Of a stretch of DNA of 64,000 nucleotides, positions 42,940-53,885 are shown piece by piece; the first letter of the stretch is position 1, and the number at the start of each line of letters is the position of its first letter. The stretch covers positions 1 to 64,000 of the forward strand of contig NZ_QXQA01000018.1 in NCBI RefSeq assembly GCF_003583765.1. The letters are read 5' to 3'. Source of the DNA: Paenibacillus nanensis. Its GTDB lineage: Bacteria > Bacillota > Bacilli > Paenibacillales > Paenibacillaceae. The position numbers were made by a program, and so were the translations under genes. The notes under the pieces were generated by a model that saw nothing but the letters and a program-made list of their open reading frames with translations, was not told the DNA's origin and made no database searches.

Positions 42940-44108
42940 AATTGTTAGTCGAAGAGAAACTGGCCGAGGAGCTTACCGCCTTCCGGCGCGAGCTGCATGC
43001 TCATCCGGAGCTAAGCCTGGAGGAGAAGGAAACGGCGGGACGCGTAGCCGAACGGATTGAACGGATGGGCATCCCGTATACGAGGAATGTCGGCGGACAC
43101 GGCATTGTCGCGGAGCTGCGGTCCGAGCAGGACGGCCCGACAATCGCTTTGCGCGCGGATATGGACGCTTTGCCGATTGAAGAGGAAACCGGACTGCCGT
43201 TTGCGTCCAAGCGTAAGGGCGTTATGCATGCCTGCGGCCACGACGCACATACGGCAATGCTGCTCGGAGCAATGGAGCTGCTTCGCCGCGAAAAGCTGGC
43301 GGGCCATGTCCGTTTTATTTTTCAGGCGGCGGAGGAGGTGAATGCCGGCGCAAGGGCGATGATCGAGGACGGGGCGCTGAACGGGGTATCGGAAATATAC
43401 GGCCTGCATAATTTGCCGACGCTTTCCGCAGGCAAGCTGGCGACCTGCAGCGGACCGATGATGGGATCGGTCGACCGCATCGATATTCAAATTGAAGGGA
43501 AAGGCGCGCACGGCGCGATTCCGAATGAGGGGCATGACCCGATCGTGTGCGCATCGGCTATCGTCATGGCGCTGCAAAGCATCGTCAGCCGGGAGCTGAG
43601 CCCGTTCGAGCCGGCGGTCGTCACGATCGGCAGCATCAAAGCGGGGGAGGCGAACAACGTCATCCCGCATTATGCGGTGATGAGCGGAACGGTGCGGACG
43701 TTCCATCCGTCCGTGCAGGCCGGGATGAAAGAGCGGATCGAGCGCATCGTCCGCACCGTGGCCGACAGCTATCGCTGCAAGGCAGCGCTGCAATATACCA
43801 TGCAGGTCCCCGTGCTGGTCAACCATGAGGAGCAGACGAATGTCGTCGACGAAGCCGTTGATGAACAGCTCGGAGCGGACAGCCGCGTTCATGCGGCGCC
43901 GACGCTGGCCGGAGAGGACTTCTCCTTGTATCTGGAGCGGGTGCCGGGATGCTTCTTCTGGCTGGGCTCGGGACCGGAGCATGACGCAGGCCAAGCGTAC
44001 GGCTTGCATCATCCGAAATTTACATTAAACGAGGCGTGTTTGCCGGTTGGAGCCGCAGTCTTGGCCGCAATCGTCAAACGAAGATTGGGGCGCCACGGCA
44101 AAGGTTGA
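42936..44108 (+). CDS. M20-family amidohydrolase (N-acyl amino acid type)
   Basis: 390 aa from ATG 42936 (GGAAGGAGAACAGG upstream). Di-metal motifs: ALRADMDALPIEEETGLPF, MHACGHDAHTAMLLG, FQAAEEVNAGARAMIEDG, IYGLHNLPTL and the C-terminal GEDFSLYLERVPGCFFWLG; lid domain in the middle. It should release an amino acid from an N-acyl conjugate. Placed right after serine dehydratase, an N-acyl hydroxy-amino acid is an attractive but unproven substrate. Confidence 0.9.
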   Translation: MKLLVEEKLAEELTAFRRELHAHPELSLEEKETAGRVAERIERMGIPYTRNVGGHGIVAELRSEQDGPTIALRADMDALPIEEETGLPFASKRKGVMHACGHDAHTAMLLGAMELLRREKLAGHVRFIFQAAEEVNAGARAMIEDGALNGVSEIYGLHNLPTLSAGKLATCSGPMMGSVDRIDIQIEGKGAHGAIPNEGHDPIVCASAIVMALQSIVSRELSPFEPAVVTIGSIKAGEANNVIPHYAVMSGTVRTFHPSVQAGMKERIERIVRTVADSYRCKAALQYTMQVPVLVNHEEQTNVVDEAVDEQLGADSRVHAAPTLAGEDFSLYLERVPGCFFWLGSGPEHDAGQAYGLHHPKFTLNEACLPVGAAVLAAIVKRRLGRHGKG

Positions 44109-44137
44109 ATCGCCATCGGTCAGGAGATGATCCTCAT

Positions 44138-45022
44138 ATGGGGCTTAAAATAGGATTAATCGGTACGGATACTTCCCATACCGTCGCATTCGCCCGGATT
44201 TTGAACGATAAGGGGCATCCTTTCCATGTGGAGGGGGGCTCCATCACGCAGGCTGTACGTTTTTGTTCGCCGGATTTTGAGCTGAGCTATTCGAGAGAAG
44301 AGGGCTTCAGCCGGGAGCTGGCGGAAGCGTTTCATATTCCGTTCACGTCTCTGGAGGAAATCGGCGGGAAGTGCGACGCGTTTTTAATTGAAGCGGCGGA
44401 CGGGCGCAAGCATTTGGAGCTGTTCAGCAGCATCGTAGCATGGGGAAAGCCGGTCTATATCGATAAGCCGTTCGCCGTAAGCTATGACGATGCCGCCCAC
44501 ATGATGCGGCTTGCCAAGCAGCACGGCACGCCGCTTATGAGCAGCTCCGCCTTGCGTTTTGCGGCGGCGCTTCGGCAGGGCCTGACGGGCGTGGAACGAA
44601 GCGGCATAAGGAAAGCGACGGTCAGCTGCCCGTTTGTTGTCGAGCCGACGCAGTCCCGTTATTTCTGGTATGGCATTCACGGCATCGAAACGCTGTTTGC
44701 CATTATGGGTATGGGCTGCAATCGTATCGATCTTGAAATCGATGAGGAAGCGGAGCGGATCATCGGCGTATGGGGCGACGGAGCGGTCGGAGAGGTCAGG
44801 TGCTGCTTCAGCAAGGACCAGCCGTACGAGGCCGTTATTGAAACGGCGGAGGATACGATTGCGATTCGCATCGATAATCGGATTCCGTATTACGCGAGCT
44901 TGCTGGAGAATGTGGTGTCCTTTTTCCGGACGGGTGTTTCTCCCGTGGCGAGCGAAGAGACGCTGGAGATCATCGCATTTATAGAGGCGGCCGAGAAGAG
45001 ATATAAGGAGCTTCAGCGCTAG
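44138..45022 (+). CDS. Gfo/Idh/MocA-family oxidoreductase
   Basis: 294 aa. ATG 44138 has AGGAGATG upstream. N-terminal NAD fold KIGLIGTDTSHTVAFARIL (residues 4-22) and the family Lys in KPVYIDKPFAVSYDDA (near 104-119). The HTVAF and FAVSYDDA pattern places it with sugar-alcohol or amino-sugar dehydrogenases. Last gene of the operon, ending at a strong terminator. Confidence 0.88.
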   Translation: MGLKIGLIGTDTSHTVAFARILNDKGHPFHVEGGSITQAVRFCSPDFELSYSREEGFSRELAEAFHIPFTSLEEIGGKCDAFLIEAADGRKHLELFSSIVAWGKPVYIDKPFAVSYDDAAHMMRLAKQHGTPLMSSSALRFAAALRQGLTGVERSGIRKATVSCPFVVEPTQSRYFWYGIHGIETLFAIMGMGCNRIDLEIDEEAERIIGVWGDGAVGEVRCCFSKDQPYEAVIETAEDTIAIRIDNRIPYYASLLENVVSFFRTGVSPVASEETLEIIAFIEAAEKRYKELQR

Positions 45023-45038
45023 AGTCTTTTGCAGGCGG

Positions 45039-45092
45039 AAACACCTTCAACCCCTTATCATTATCGCCGATGGGGGGTTGAAGGTGTTTTAT
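45039..45092 (+). terminator. Terminator of the serine-dehydratase operon
   Basis: AAACACCTTCAACCCC pairs with GGGGTTGAAGGTGTTT; loop about 19 nt; TTTT tail at 45087-45092. Confidence 0.9.
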
Positions 45093-45117
45093 TCTGGTTT
45101 GGAACTAGCGCCAGGCA

Positions 45118-45196
45118 AAGGGGGACGTGTGTGCAAATGTTGCAAAAGTGCATTAGCCAAGGGGGACGTGTGTGCAAATGTTGCAAAAGTGCATTA
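45118..45196. repeat. Two 41-bp direct repeats
   Basis: Starts at 45118 and 45159, 38 bp identical plus a GCC spacer (units contain ACGTGTGTGCAAATGTTGC). The inner part also shows TGCAAAT..TGCA, like the other repeats around here. Confidence 0.9.
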
Positions 45197-45224
45197 TTTT
45201 TTGTCGCGTAAGCCGCCATTTTTG

Positions 45225-45360
45225 AAAAATGATGCAAACATACATCAATTTCGGGAGAAAGACTCATTTGGCAGCATGCAGGCTCTAAAATCCTGCACAT
45301 TCGCAGCAATTTCAAATTTCGGGGGATAAACCGTTATAAATTGATGCAGATTTGCAGCAT
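45225..45360. repeat. Diverged copies of the 51-bp intergenic repeat
   Basis: 45287-45317 matches 27 of 31 bases of the repeat half AAAATCCTGCAGATTTGCA..AATTTCAAAT found at 129-373. Less similar GATGCA...TTTGCAGCAT pieces lie at 45225-45262 and 45341-45357. Together with 45118-45196 they suggest a decaying array. Confidence 0.6.
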
Positions 45361-45385
45361 TACCGGCAGGGAGAGGAGGGGAGCA

Positions 45386-47030
<1,645 letters not shown>

Positions 47031-47358
47031 CTGTCACGGGCCTCCCTGCCTTGAACATGAATGACGTCAATTAATTCGGATCATACGGATGCGGTACTGC
47101 ACGTAAAACCCACAACGATTGTTACATAGCGGCTCCTGCCATTGCAAGGGTTATTCCCTTCTGCTGGATGCCGGACAAGGTATTTAAAGTAACATTAACG
47201 ACGCTGCAGTCAATTGACAGCGAAATGGCCGTAAAGCACAATATATGATATAGATATGATACAGATTTGAAGGGAGGGTTTCAATAGGTTCGGCTCATTC
47301 ATGACGGCGATTGAAGAGGCAATGCGGGCAGTTGACGAAAAAATAAGGAGTGACAGCA
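47031..47358. other. 328-bp intergenic region
   Basis: Contains the promoter of the surface-protein gene (47214-47242) and a short plus-strand run before its ribosome site. No other gene or RNA is seen. Confidence 0.5.
47214..47242 (+). promoter_or_regulatory. Promoter of the SLH surface protein
   Basis: TTGACA (47214-47219), 17-nt spacer, CACAAT (47237-47242); the -10 is imperfect. Confidence 0.5.
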
Positions 47359-50300
47359 TTGAAACGAAAAACAATCGGTATCGTTGCAAGTATCGGTCTA
47401 TTCCTTCATTTATCTTCGCAAGCGTTAGTAACACCGGTCGTTTCGGCGGATGGAGGCTCGGCGGGCAATGCCCATTTGCTGAACCCCGGCTTTGAAAGTC
47501 CGGCAGCAGAGGGCGTCATCTCCGGCTGGAGCGTTCAGCCCGGAATGTCGGAGCACGGATCTATTGGGATCAGCACCGAATATGCCAAATCCGGCGCGCA
47601 AAGCCTGCTGTTTCAGGACACGAGCAGCAGCGCTTCGCCTAACGGCAGATTCGGCGTATTGAGCCATGACATCCCGGTAACGGGCAACGAGACGGTCACG
47701 TACAGCGTCTATGTCTATAAAGCCGCCGCAGGCGATCAATCCCATGGCATTCAGCCGGTCATTCATTATTTGGATGCGGAGGGCAAGCCGACTAAGGCGA
47801 ATGATTTCGTGCAATACGGAGCGGCTGCGGTACCGGCAGGCGAGTGGTTTAAGCTAACGGTGAGCGGTGTCGTGCCGGCAGGTACGGCATCCATTAAAGT
47901 CGGCCTCTATTCGGGAGACCCCAGCTTAACGAAAGTGTACATGGACGATGCGGAGGTTACGATCACGCCGGCGGTACTTGAAACGCCGTTAAATGAAGAG
48001 CTGGCGAACCCCGGCTTTGAAGAGGCCCTCCGAGGAGGGGCGATTCCCGGCTGGAGCCTTGCCGACGGGACGGAAGGCATGGTCGTGCTAAACTCTGACA
48101 TAAAGCTATCCGGGCTGAACAGCTTGCATTTCAAAGATAGTAACAACGCCAAGAATACGCGCGTGCTAAGCGATCCGTTCGCCATTGTTGGCGGCTCGAC
48201 AATCGTGACGGAAGCGAATGTATACGTCATCAGTCAAACCCATAACATCGTGATCGAGTTTTACTATTACGACGAAACGGGCAAGCCGATCGGATCGAAC
48301 CAATCGTTGTTCTCAAGCAACACGTTAGGCTCCAACAAATGGTCGGTGATGAAGCTGCAGACCGAAGTGCCGGAGCATGCCGTCTCGGCGCGCGTTGCGC
48401 TGAACTCCGGGGACATCAGCTTGACGGAAGCATACTTCGACGACATCTCCAACAGAGTGCTGGAGGAAGAGACGCCTCTCGACCACAATTATGAAGCGCC
48501 TGTCGATCTTGGCGATATGGTGAGCGTCAACCTGGGCCAAGCGGCCGCCATCCAAACGAACGCGGACGGCGACAATGAAGCGTACTTCATTACGAACGGC
48601 GATCCCGGCACTTTTTTTGCCGTGAACCTTGAGACGGGCGAGCAGATCTTCTCCGAGGTGATTCCGCATACGGAAGCGACTTGGGCGATCACGATCGGCG
48701 AAGATAAGAACGTGTACTTTGCAGGCACGGGCGACGGCGTGCTGTACCGCTATATCCCGACCGGCAAAAGAGTAGAGGCGCTGGGCTACAACACGGCGGA
48801 TAACTGGGTGTGGGATCTCGAGACAATCGGCGATAAAGTGTACGGCGGCACGTACAACCCGTCCACCGACGGGAAGGTGTTTGAGTACGACATCGCAACG
48901 GGCGAATTCCGCAGCTACGGCACAGTTGAAGCGGGACAGAACTATGTGCGGGGCATCGCGGTTGACGAGAATTTCATCTACGCCGCCATGGGGACAACCG
49001 TTGCGCTTCACCGAATCGACCGCGTGACCGGCGAGATATCCGAGATTGAAGTCGAAGGGTATTCCGGCAATACCGGCACGGCCGGCGATGTGTATATTAT
49101 CGGGGATAAGATCTTCTTCTCGGCTAGCACGCAGCAGATGGTCGTGCTCGATAAAGAAACGCTGGAAATCGACGCAACATTCAATCAGCTGGCGATGATT
49201 TCGGAGCCGGATCCGGCAAATCCGAACATCATTTACTACGTTTACGCCAAAACGCTATACCAATACAACATGGAAACAAAGCAATCGTCTGCGGTTGAGC
49301 TGCCTTATGCCATGCCGGACACGCCGCGCTACAAGGACTTTGCATGGGTCACGCTGAACGGCGGCGAAAAAGCAGGCGAGACGGTGCTGGCTGCCATTAC
49401 GCAGTACGGGGAAACGATGCTGATCGATCCGCGCGGCGGGTGGGTGAAATTTATCGAGCTTGAAATCGCGGCGAACAGCGTAAGCATTCAATCGCTCGAA
49501 AGCGGGCCGGACGGCCGCTTATATATGGGCGGTTACCAGCGCGGCATGAGCATTTATAATCCGTTTACGGGCGCAATCGAAGAAAATATCGCAAACTTCG
49601 CTCAGCCGGAAGGCATCGGGTTTATGAACGGCCGCGTCTATTACGGCACCTATGTCGGAGCGGTGATGTATCAGTATGATCCGGCGCAGGAAACCGAGCT
49701 TCACGTAAATCCAAAGCCGGTATTCGATATCGAGCATCAGGACCGTCCATTCGCCATTGAGGCGGGGGAGAACAAGCTGTTTGTCGGCACGGTTCCCGAC
49801 TACGGCTATCTCGGCGGAGCGCTTGCCATTTATGATGAAGCGGCAGGTCGATGGCAGCAATTCAACGATGACGCTTTTGCTCCTAATCAAAGCGTGATGA
49901 GCTTAGCTTACCGTGACGGCCTGCTGTTCGGCGGCACGACCGTCTGGGGCGGACTTGGCATTGATCCGACGGAGGAAGAAGCGGTCATTTTTGTTTGGGA
50001 TACGGATAAAAATGAAGCGTTAAAAACGATCAAATTAAGCGAGCTAGGTTTGGACATCGACGAGACGCCCCGGATGATCGGACAATTGAAATTCGGACCG
50101 GACGGCTTGTTATGGGGAGCGGTCGACGGCACGATATTCGCCTTGAATGTTGACGACTATCAAAATCCGGTTATCGTGAAAAGCAAGATGCTGTTCCCAA
50201 GCTTGTACAACACCAGCAAATGGCTGAATTACGAAATCGAGTGGGCGCCGGACGGCATGATGTATACGACGCTTTCCCGCAAGCTCATTGCGCTGGATCC

Positions 50301-51780
50301 GGAAACGCTCAAGTTCAAAGTGATAGACGATAGATTCACGAATGAAATGACGCTCGGCATTGACGGCAGCATCTATTATGCGCCGGAGGCAAAAACGTAT
50401 CTATACCGTATCGCTGTTCCCGAGACGGACGCGACGCTTGCGGCTTTAACGGTGGACGGACGGGAGGTGGCAGGCTTCTCGCCGGGCATTCTGAACTATG
50501 AAGCGGCGCTTACAAGCGGCTCGGCCGTAACGGCGACTGCCGCCCAGGATGGAACGACTGTTGACGTGACGCGGGCTCAAGACGGACGCGTACTCGTTAA
50601 CGTAACCGCTGCAGACGGCAAATCGAAGCTTGTCTACACGATTTCTCCTAAGAAGGATGAGCCGGGTCAGGGACCTGGCTACGGATCCCCGTCCCCAGGA
50701 ACGAATAACAACACAGCGACGCAAATCGTGACCGGCTCAGAATTGGCTGCCGGAGCCGACGGCACCATTACGATTGCGCTGCAGGCAGGCAAAACGGAAA
50801 TTGTATTGCCGCAAGACGTATCGAAGCTGATTGCGGACCGCGACATTGTGATCAAGGGAGATAATGTGGCCGTTCGTCTTTCCCCGCAGGCCATCGCCGC
50901 CTTTGAATCGCAGACGCAGGGGCAGGTTCATATCGTGCTGAAGCCCCAGCCGATCGATGCGGAAGCGTTGGGTGCGGCTTATACTGCGGATGTAAAAGCG
51001 GCGTCGGACGGCTATCAGCTCGAGTTTGCGATAAAGCAGGCAGACGGCACGAAAGTGAACGCGGAGCGGGTACAAGGCGTAACGGTAAGCTTCGCGCTTG
51101 CTGAAGGGATGGACGCGAAGCGAATGGCCATCTATGAGGTGCATGCGGACGGCACGTTGTCTTACGTCGGCGGAATGGCCGAAGACGGCCGAATGGATGC
51201 CGACATCGGGAATGCCGGAGCTTACGTCGCGCTGCAATTCAACAAAACCTATGCGGACGTGCCGGAAGGGCACTGGGCTGAAGAGGCGATCCGCGGGCTG
51301 TCCATGAGGCTTGTCGCGGAGGGGATTAACGATTCGGAATTCGCCCCGGATCAAGACATTTCGCGCTCGGAATTTATCGCCCTTATCGTACGCGCGCTTG
51401 GCATCTCCGGCAGCGGAGAGCCGATGCCATTCGGCGATGTTGATGCGGCGAGCTGGTATGCGCAGGAGGTGGCCGCAGCATTCGAGGCCGGACTTGTGAG
51501 CGGCAAGAGCGAGACGCGATTCGCTCCCGAAAGCGCGGTCACTCGCGAAGAAATGGCCGTTATCCTCCTTAGGGCTTACGAGTATTTGACGGGCCAAGAG
51601 GCGAACGGCTCGAAGAGCGGCTTTGCCGATGGGGACTCGATTAGCGGCTGGGCTCGCGAGGCGATCGCCGCCGCATATGAGCTTGGCCTGGTTAACGGCA
51701 AAGGAAACCATCAATTTGATCCGCAAGGACAATTAACACGCGCACAGGCTGCGCAAGCGATTATCAATCTTTTAAAATAA
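47359..51780 (+). CDS. SLH-anchored surface protein with CBM-like and propeller domains
   Basis: 1473 aa from TTG 47359 (AAGGAG 8 nt upstream; the GTG at 47350 is part of that site). Signal peptide with cleavage near VVSA (about residue 32). Two CBM_4_9-like modules (NPGFESPAAEGVISGW and NPGFEEALRGGAIPGW, to about 370), a large beta-propeller (about 390-1030; repeated ANNV/YxG units such as GVLYRYIPTGK, GKVFEYDIATGEF), a cadherin-like module (LAALTVDGREVAGFSPGIL), a Pro/Gly/Asn hinge, and three SLH domains (about 1295-1473: FADVPEGHWAEEAI, FGDVDAASWYAQEV, FADGDSISGWAREA). It should sit on the cell wall through pyruvylated polymer and bind carbohydrate. The substrate is unknown. Confidence 0.92.
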   Translation: MKRKTIGIVASIGLFLHLSSQALVTPVVSADGGSAGNAHLLNPGFESPAAEGVISGWSVQPGMSEHGSIGISTEYAKSGAQSLLFQDTSSSASPNGRFGVLSHDIPVTGNETVTYSVYVYKAAAGDQSHGIQPVIHYLDAEGKPTKANDFVQYGAAAVPAGEWFKLTVSGVVPAGTASIKVGLYSGDPSLTKVYMDDAEVTITPAVLETPLNEELANPGFEEALRGGAIPGWSLADGTEGMVVLNSDIKLSGLNSLHFKDSNNAKNTRVLSDPFAIVGGSTIVTEANVYVISQTHNIVIEFYYYDETGKPIGSNQSLFSSNTLGSNKWSVMKLQTEVPEHAVSARVALNSGDISLTEAYFDDISNRVLEEETPLDHNYEAPVDLGDMVSVNLGQAAAIQTNADGDNEAYFITNGDPGTFFAVNLETGEQIFSEVIPHTEATWAITIGEDKNVYFAGTGDGVLYRYIPTGKRVEALGYNTADNWVWDLETIGDKVYGGTYNPSTDGKVFEYDIATGEFRSYGTVEAGQNYVRGIAVDENFIYAAMGTTVALHRIDRVTGEISEIEVEGYSGNTGTAGDVYIIGDKIFFSASTQQMVVLDKETLEIDATFNQLAMISEPDPANPNIIYYVYAKTLYQYNMETKQSSAVELPYAMPDTPRYKDFAWVTLNGGEKAGETVLAAITQYGETMLIDPRGGWVKFIELEIAANSVSIQSLESGPDGRLYMGGYQRGMSIYNPFTGAIEENIANFAQPEGIGFMNGRVYYGTYVGAVMYQYDPAQETELHVNPKPVFDIEHQDRPFAIEAGENKLFVGTVPDYGYLGGALAIYDEAAGRWQQFNDDAFAPNQSVMSLAYRDGLLFGGTTVWGGLGIDPTEEEAVIFVWDTDKNEALKTIKLSELGLDIDETPRMIGQLKFGPDGLLWGAVDGTIFALNVDDYQNPVIVKSKMLFPSLYNTSKWLNYEIEWAPDGMMYTTLSRKLIALDPETLKFKVIDDRFTNEMTLGIDGSIYYAPEAKTYLYRIAVPETDATLAALTVDGREVAGFSPGILNYEAALTSGSAVTATAAQDGTTVDVTRAQDGRVLVNVTAADGKSKLVYTISPKKDEPGQGPGYGSPSPGTNNNTATQIVTGSELAAGADGTITIALQAGKTEIVLPQDVSKLIADRDIVIKGDNVAVRLSPQAIAAFESQTQGQVHIVLKPQPIDAEALGAAYTADVKAASDGYQLEFAIKQADGTKVNAERVQGVTVSFALAEGMDAKRMAIYEVHADGTLSYVGGMAEDGRMDADIGNAGAYVALQFNKTYADVPEGHWAEEAIRGLSMRLVAEGINDSEFAPDQDISRSEFIALIVRALGISGSGEPMPFGDVDAASWYAQEVAAAFEAGLVSGKSETRFAPESAVTREEMAVILLRAYEYLTGQEANGSKSGFADGDSISGWAREAIAAAYELGLVNGKGNHQFDPQGQLTRAQAAQAIINLLK

Positions 51781-51796
51781 ACGTAACGCGCCGGAA

Positions 51797-51822
51797 CCTT
51801 CGATCTGACGTCAGGTCGAAGG
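51797..51822 (+). terminator. Near-palindromic hairpin between genes
   Basis: CCTTCGATCTGAC/GTCAGGTCGAAGG, 12 of 13 pairs with no loop and no T-run. Probably an mRNA end-stabiliser or weak terminator between the surface protein and the dehydrogenase. Confidence 0.5.
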
Positions 51823-51858
51823 GGCCATGCTGCGAACTACACCCGAGGGGTACTGACT

Positions 51859-52863
51859 ATGCCGAACCTGAAAGTTTTAGTGACGATGCCTAAGGGGGCC
51901 GTCTTTCATACGTTTTTTAACGAGGAGACCGTGCGGGAGCTGGAGCAATTCGCGGATGTCACCTGGAACGAAAGCTTGACGGAGCAACTGACGAAAGAAG
52001 AGCTGTGCGCCAAAATTAGAGATGTCGATTTTGTTATAACCGGCTGGGGAACCAGGCCGCTCGACGAGGAAGTGCTGCGGCATGCGGGCAAGCTGCGGAT
52101 GGTCGCCCACACAGGCGGTTCGGTAAATCCTTATGTGACGGATGCCGTCTATGAACGGGGAATCCGCGTGGTCAGCGGAAATAATGTGTTTGCGGAGTCG
52201 GTGGCGGAAAGCGTCATCGCCTACGCGCTCGCGTCGCTGCGCGATATTCCGAAGTTTTCCCATGATTTGAAGCAGGGCATTTGGCCAAGAGGCTATTCCA
52301 ACAAAGGGCTTCTCGATAAAAAAATCGGGATCATCGGCTTTGGCATGATTGCCAGGTACACCGTGGATATGCTGAAGCCTTTCCGCCCGGAGATTAAGGT
52401 TTATTCGAAGCAGCTTGCGCGCGAGGAATTGGAGCGTTACCGAATGGAGGAAGCGAGCTTGGAGGAGATCTTTTCGATATGCGATATCGTCTCCATTCAT
52501 GCCGCAAGCACGCCGGAGACGTATCATATGATTACGGAAGAACTGCTGAATCGGATGCCGGACGGATCGCTGCTTATTAACACGGCGCGCGGCGCTATCA
52601 TTGATGAGCAGGCGTTGTGCCGGGTGCTCGCCAATCGGAATATCCGTGCGGTGCTGGACGTTTACGAGGTCGAGCCTCTTCCGCAGGATTCACCTCTGAT
52701 GGAGCGGGATAACGCGATCCTGATGCCGCATATGGGGGGCCCGACCGTTGACCGCCGCCTTATCGTAACGAAGCAGTTGATCGGCGAGATGAAGCGTTTC
52801 TTGAAAGGGGAGCCGCTAATTTGCGAGATCAGCCAAGAATACGCTTGTAAAATGACGCGTTAG
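51859..52863 (+). CDS. D-isomer 2-hydroxyacid dehydrogenase
   Basis: 334 aa. ATG 51859 with GAGGGG upstream. NAD loop KKIGIIGFGMIARYTVDML (about 152-170), SIHAASTPETYHMI, the catalytic Arg in LINTARGAIIDEQAL and His in LMPHMGGPTVDRR, all in the usual order. The substrate may be glyoxylate, phosphoglycerate-like or a sugar acid. It follows the surface-protein gene by 78 bp, without a clear promoter, and could be cotranscribed. Confidence 0.9.
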   Translation: MPNLKVLVTMPKGAVFHTFFNEETVRELEQFADVTWNESLTEQLTKEELCAKIRDVDFVITGWGTRPLDEEVLRHAGKLRMVAHTGGSVNPYVTDAVYERGIRVVSGNNVFAESVAESVIAYALASLRDIPKFSHDLKQGIWPRGYSNKGLLDKKIGIIGFGMIARYTVDMLKPFRPEIKVYSKQLAREELERYRMEEASLEEIFSICDIVSIHAASTPETYHMITEELLNRMPDGSLLINTARGAIIDEQALCRVLANRNIRAVLDVYEVEPLPQDSPLMERDNAILMPHMGGPTVDRRLIVTKQLIGEMKRFLKGEPLICEISQEYACKMTR

Positions 52864-52894
52864 TTTTTATATGCAGCAGAATCATGCACGGCCG

Positions 52895-52926
52895 AACCCC
52901 CGCCCTCTTAAGGCGGGGGTTTTTGT
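52895..52926 (+). terminator. Terminator after the dehydrogenase
   Basis: AACCCCCGCC / GGCGGGGGTT, loop CTCTTAA, then TTTTT. Confidence 0.92.
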
Positions 52927-53044
52927 TTTGGATTGGAATGAATGAAGCCTAGCAATTTACCTGCAGCCGCGCAAATGATACTCTAGATAAAAGACAGAGA
53001 ATGAACCGCAGGTTGGATGCGAATTGGGATGGGAGAGGATATGG

Positions 53045-53872
53045 ATGTTGAAATGGGACGGGCATACGCATACGCGGTTTTGTTATCACGGAAGCGACGC
53101 CGAGCAGTCTTTGTACCTTGACCGGGCGATTCAGCTTGGATTCGAGCGTTATACGATCAGCGAGCACCCGCCGCTTCCCGCGGGATTAGTCCCGGACGAG
53201 AAGCTGTTCGCCGAGCTGGCGATGCCGATGGAAGAGCTTCCGGCTTACATGGCGTACGCGAAGGATATGAAACAGCGCTACGAAGGCAAGCTCGAGGTAA
53301 CGGTCGGGCTTGAGCTCGATTATTTGCCGGGACAGCTGGATTTCACGGGACGGATTGTGGATCGGTGGCAGCAGGATTTGGAGGATGTCGTCTATTCGGT
53401 GCATTATTTGCCGGGTGTCGGCGGCACGCGCTGCATTGATTACACCGCAGACGATTTCCGGCGGAATTTGCTCGCGCATTACGGCACGATGGACGCCGTC
53501 GTGAACGAATATTACGACCATGTCGAGGAGGCGATTCGGTGGGCTGCGAAGCTCCCGATGCGCAAACGGCTTGGACATATTAATCTAATCGAGAAGTTCC
53601 GTCAAGAATTGCCGGAGATCGACGAAGCGTTGGTTCGCCGGAGATTGGAAGGCATTCTGCCTCTCTTGGCTGAGTCGTCCGTAGGCATTGACGTCAACAC
53701 GGCGGGGCTTCGCGTCACGACCTGCGGCAAGCCTTATGTGCCGGAATGGTTTTTGGCGGAATGCCGAAAGCAAGGCATCCCGTGCGTTTACGGGTCGGAT
53801 TCTCACAAGCCGGAGCATGTCGGGTTTGGCTGGGAATGGTACGAGCGGCAAATGAGCGTTAAGCTGGGCTAG
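53045..53872 (+). CDS. hisJ: Histidinol-phosphatase, PHP family (HisJ)
   Basis: 275 aa from ATG 53045 (GGGAGAGGATATGG upstream; the TTG at 53024 is not needed). PHP metal motifs: DGHTHTRFCYHG near residues 5-16, ISEHPPLP, GLELDYL, VHYLPG and YGSDSHKPEHVGFG near the end. Converts histidinol phosphate to histidinol. It is isolated from other histidine genes here; a GNAT gene follows after 13 bp. Confidence 0.88.
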   Translation: MLKWDGHTHTRFCYHGSDAEQSLYLDRAIQLGFERYTISEHPPLPAGLVPDEKLFAELAMPMEELPAYMAYAKDMKQRYEGKLEVTVGLELDYLPGQLDFTGRIVDRWQQDLEDVVYSVHYLPGVGGTRCIDYTADDFRRNLLAHYGTMDAVVNEYYDHVEEAIRWAAKLPMRKRLGHINLIEKFRQELPEIDEALVRRRLEGILPLLAESSVGIDVNTAGLRVTTCGKPYVPEWFLAECRKQGIPCVYGSDSHKPEHVGFGWEWYERQMSVKLG

Positions 53873-53885
53873 GAGGAAAAAGAAA

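Noticed and set aside
45078..45329. Short plus-strand frames
   Set aside because: They consist of 41-bp repeats and terminator sequence, with no protein-like pattern.
50737..51732. 331-aa minus-strand frame
   Set aside because: A shadow of the SLH protein gene; GC-rich third positions keep it open.
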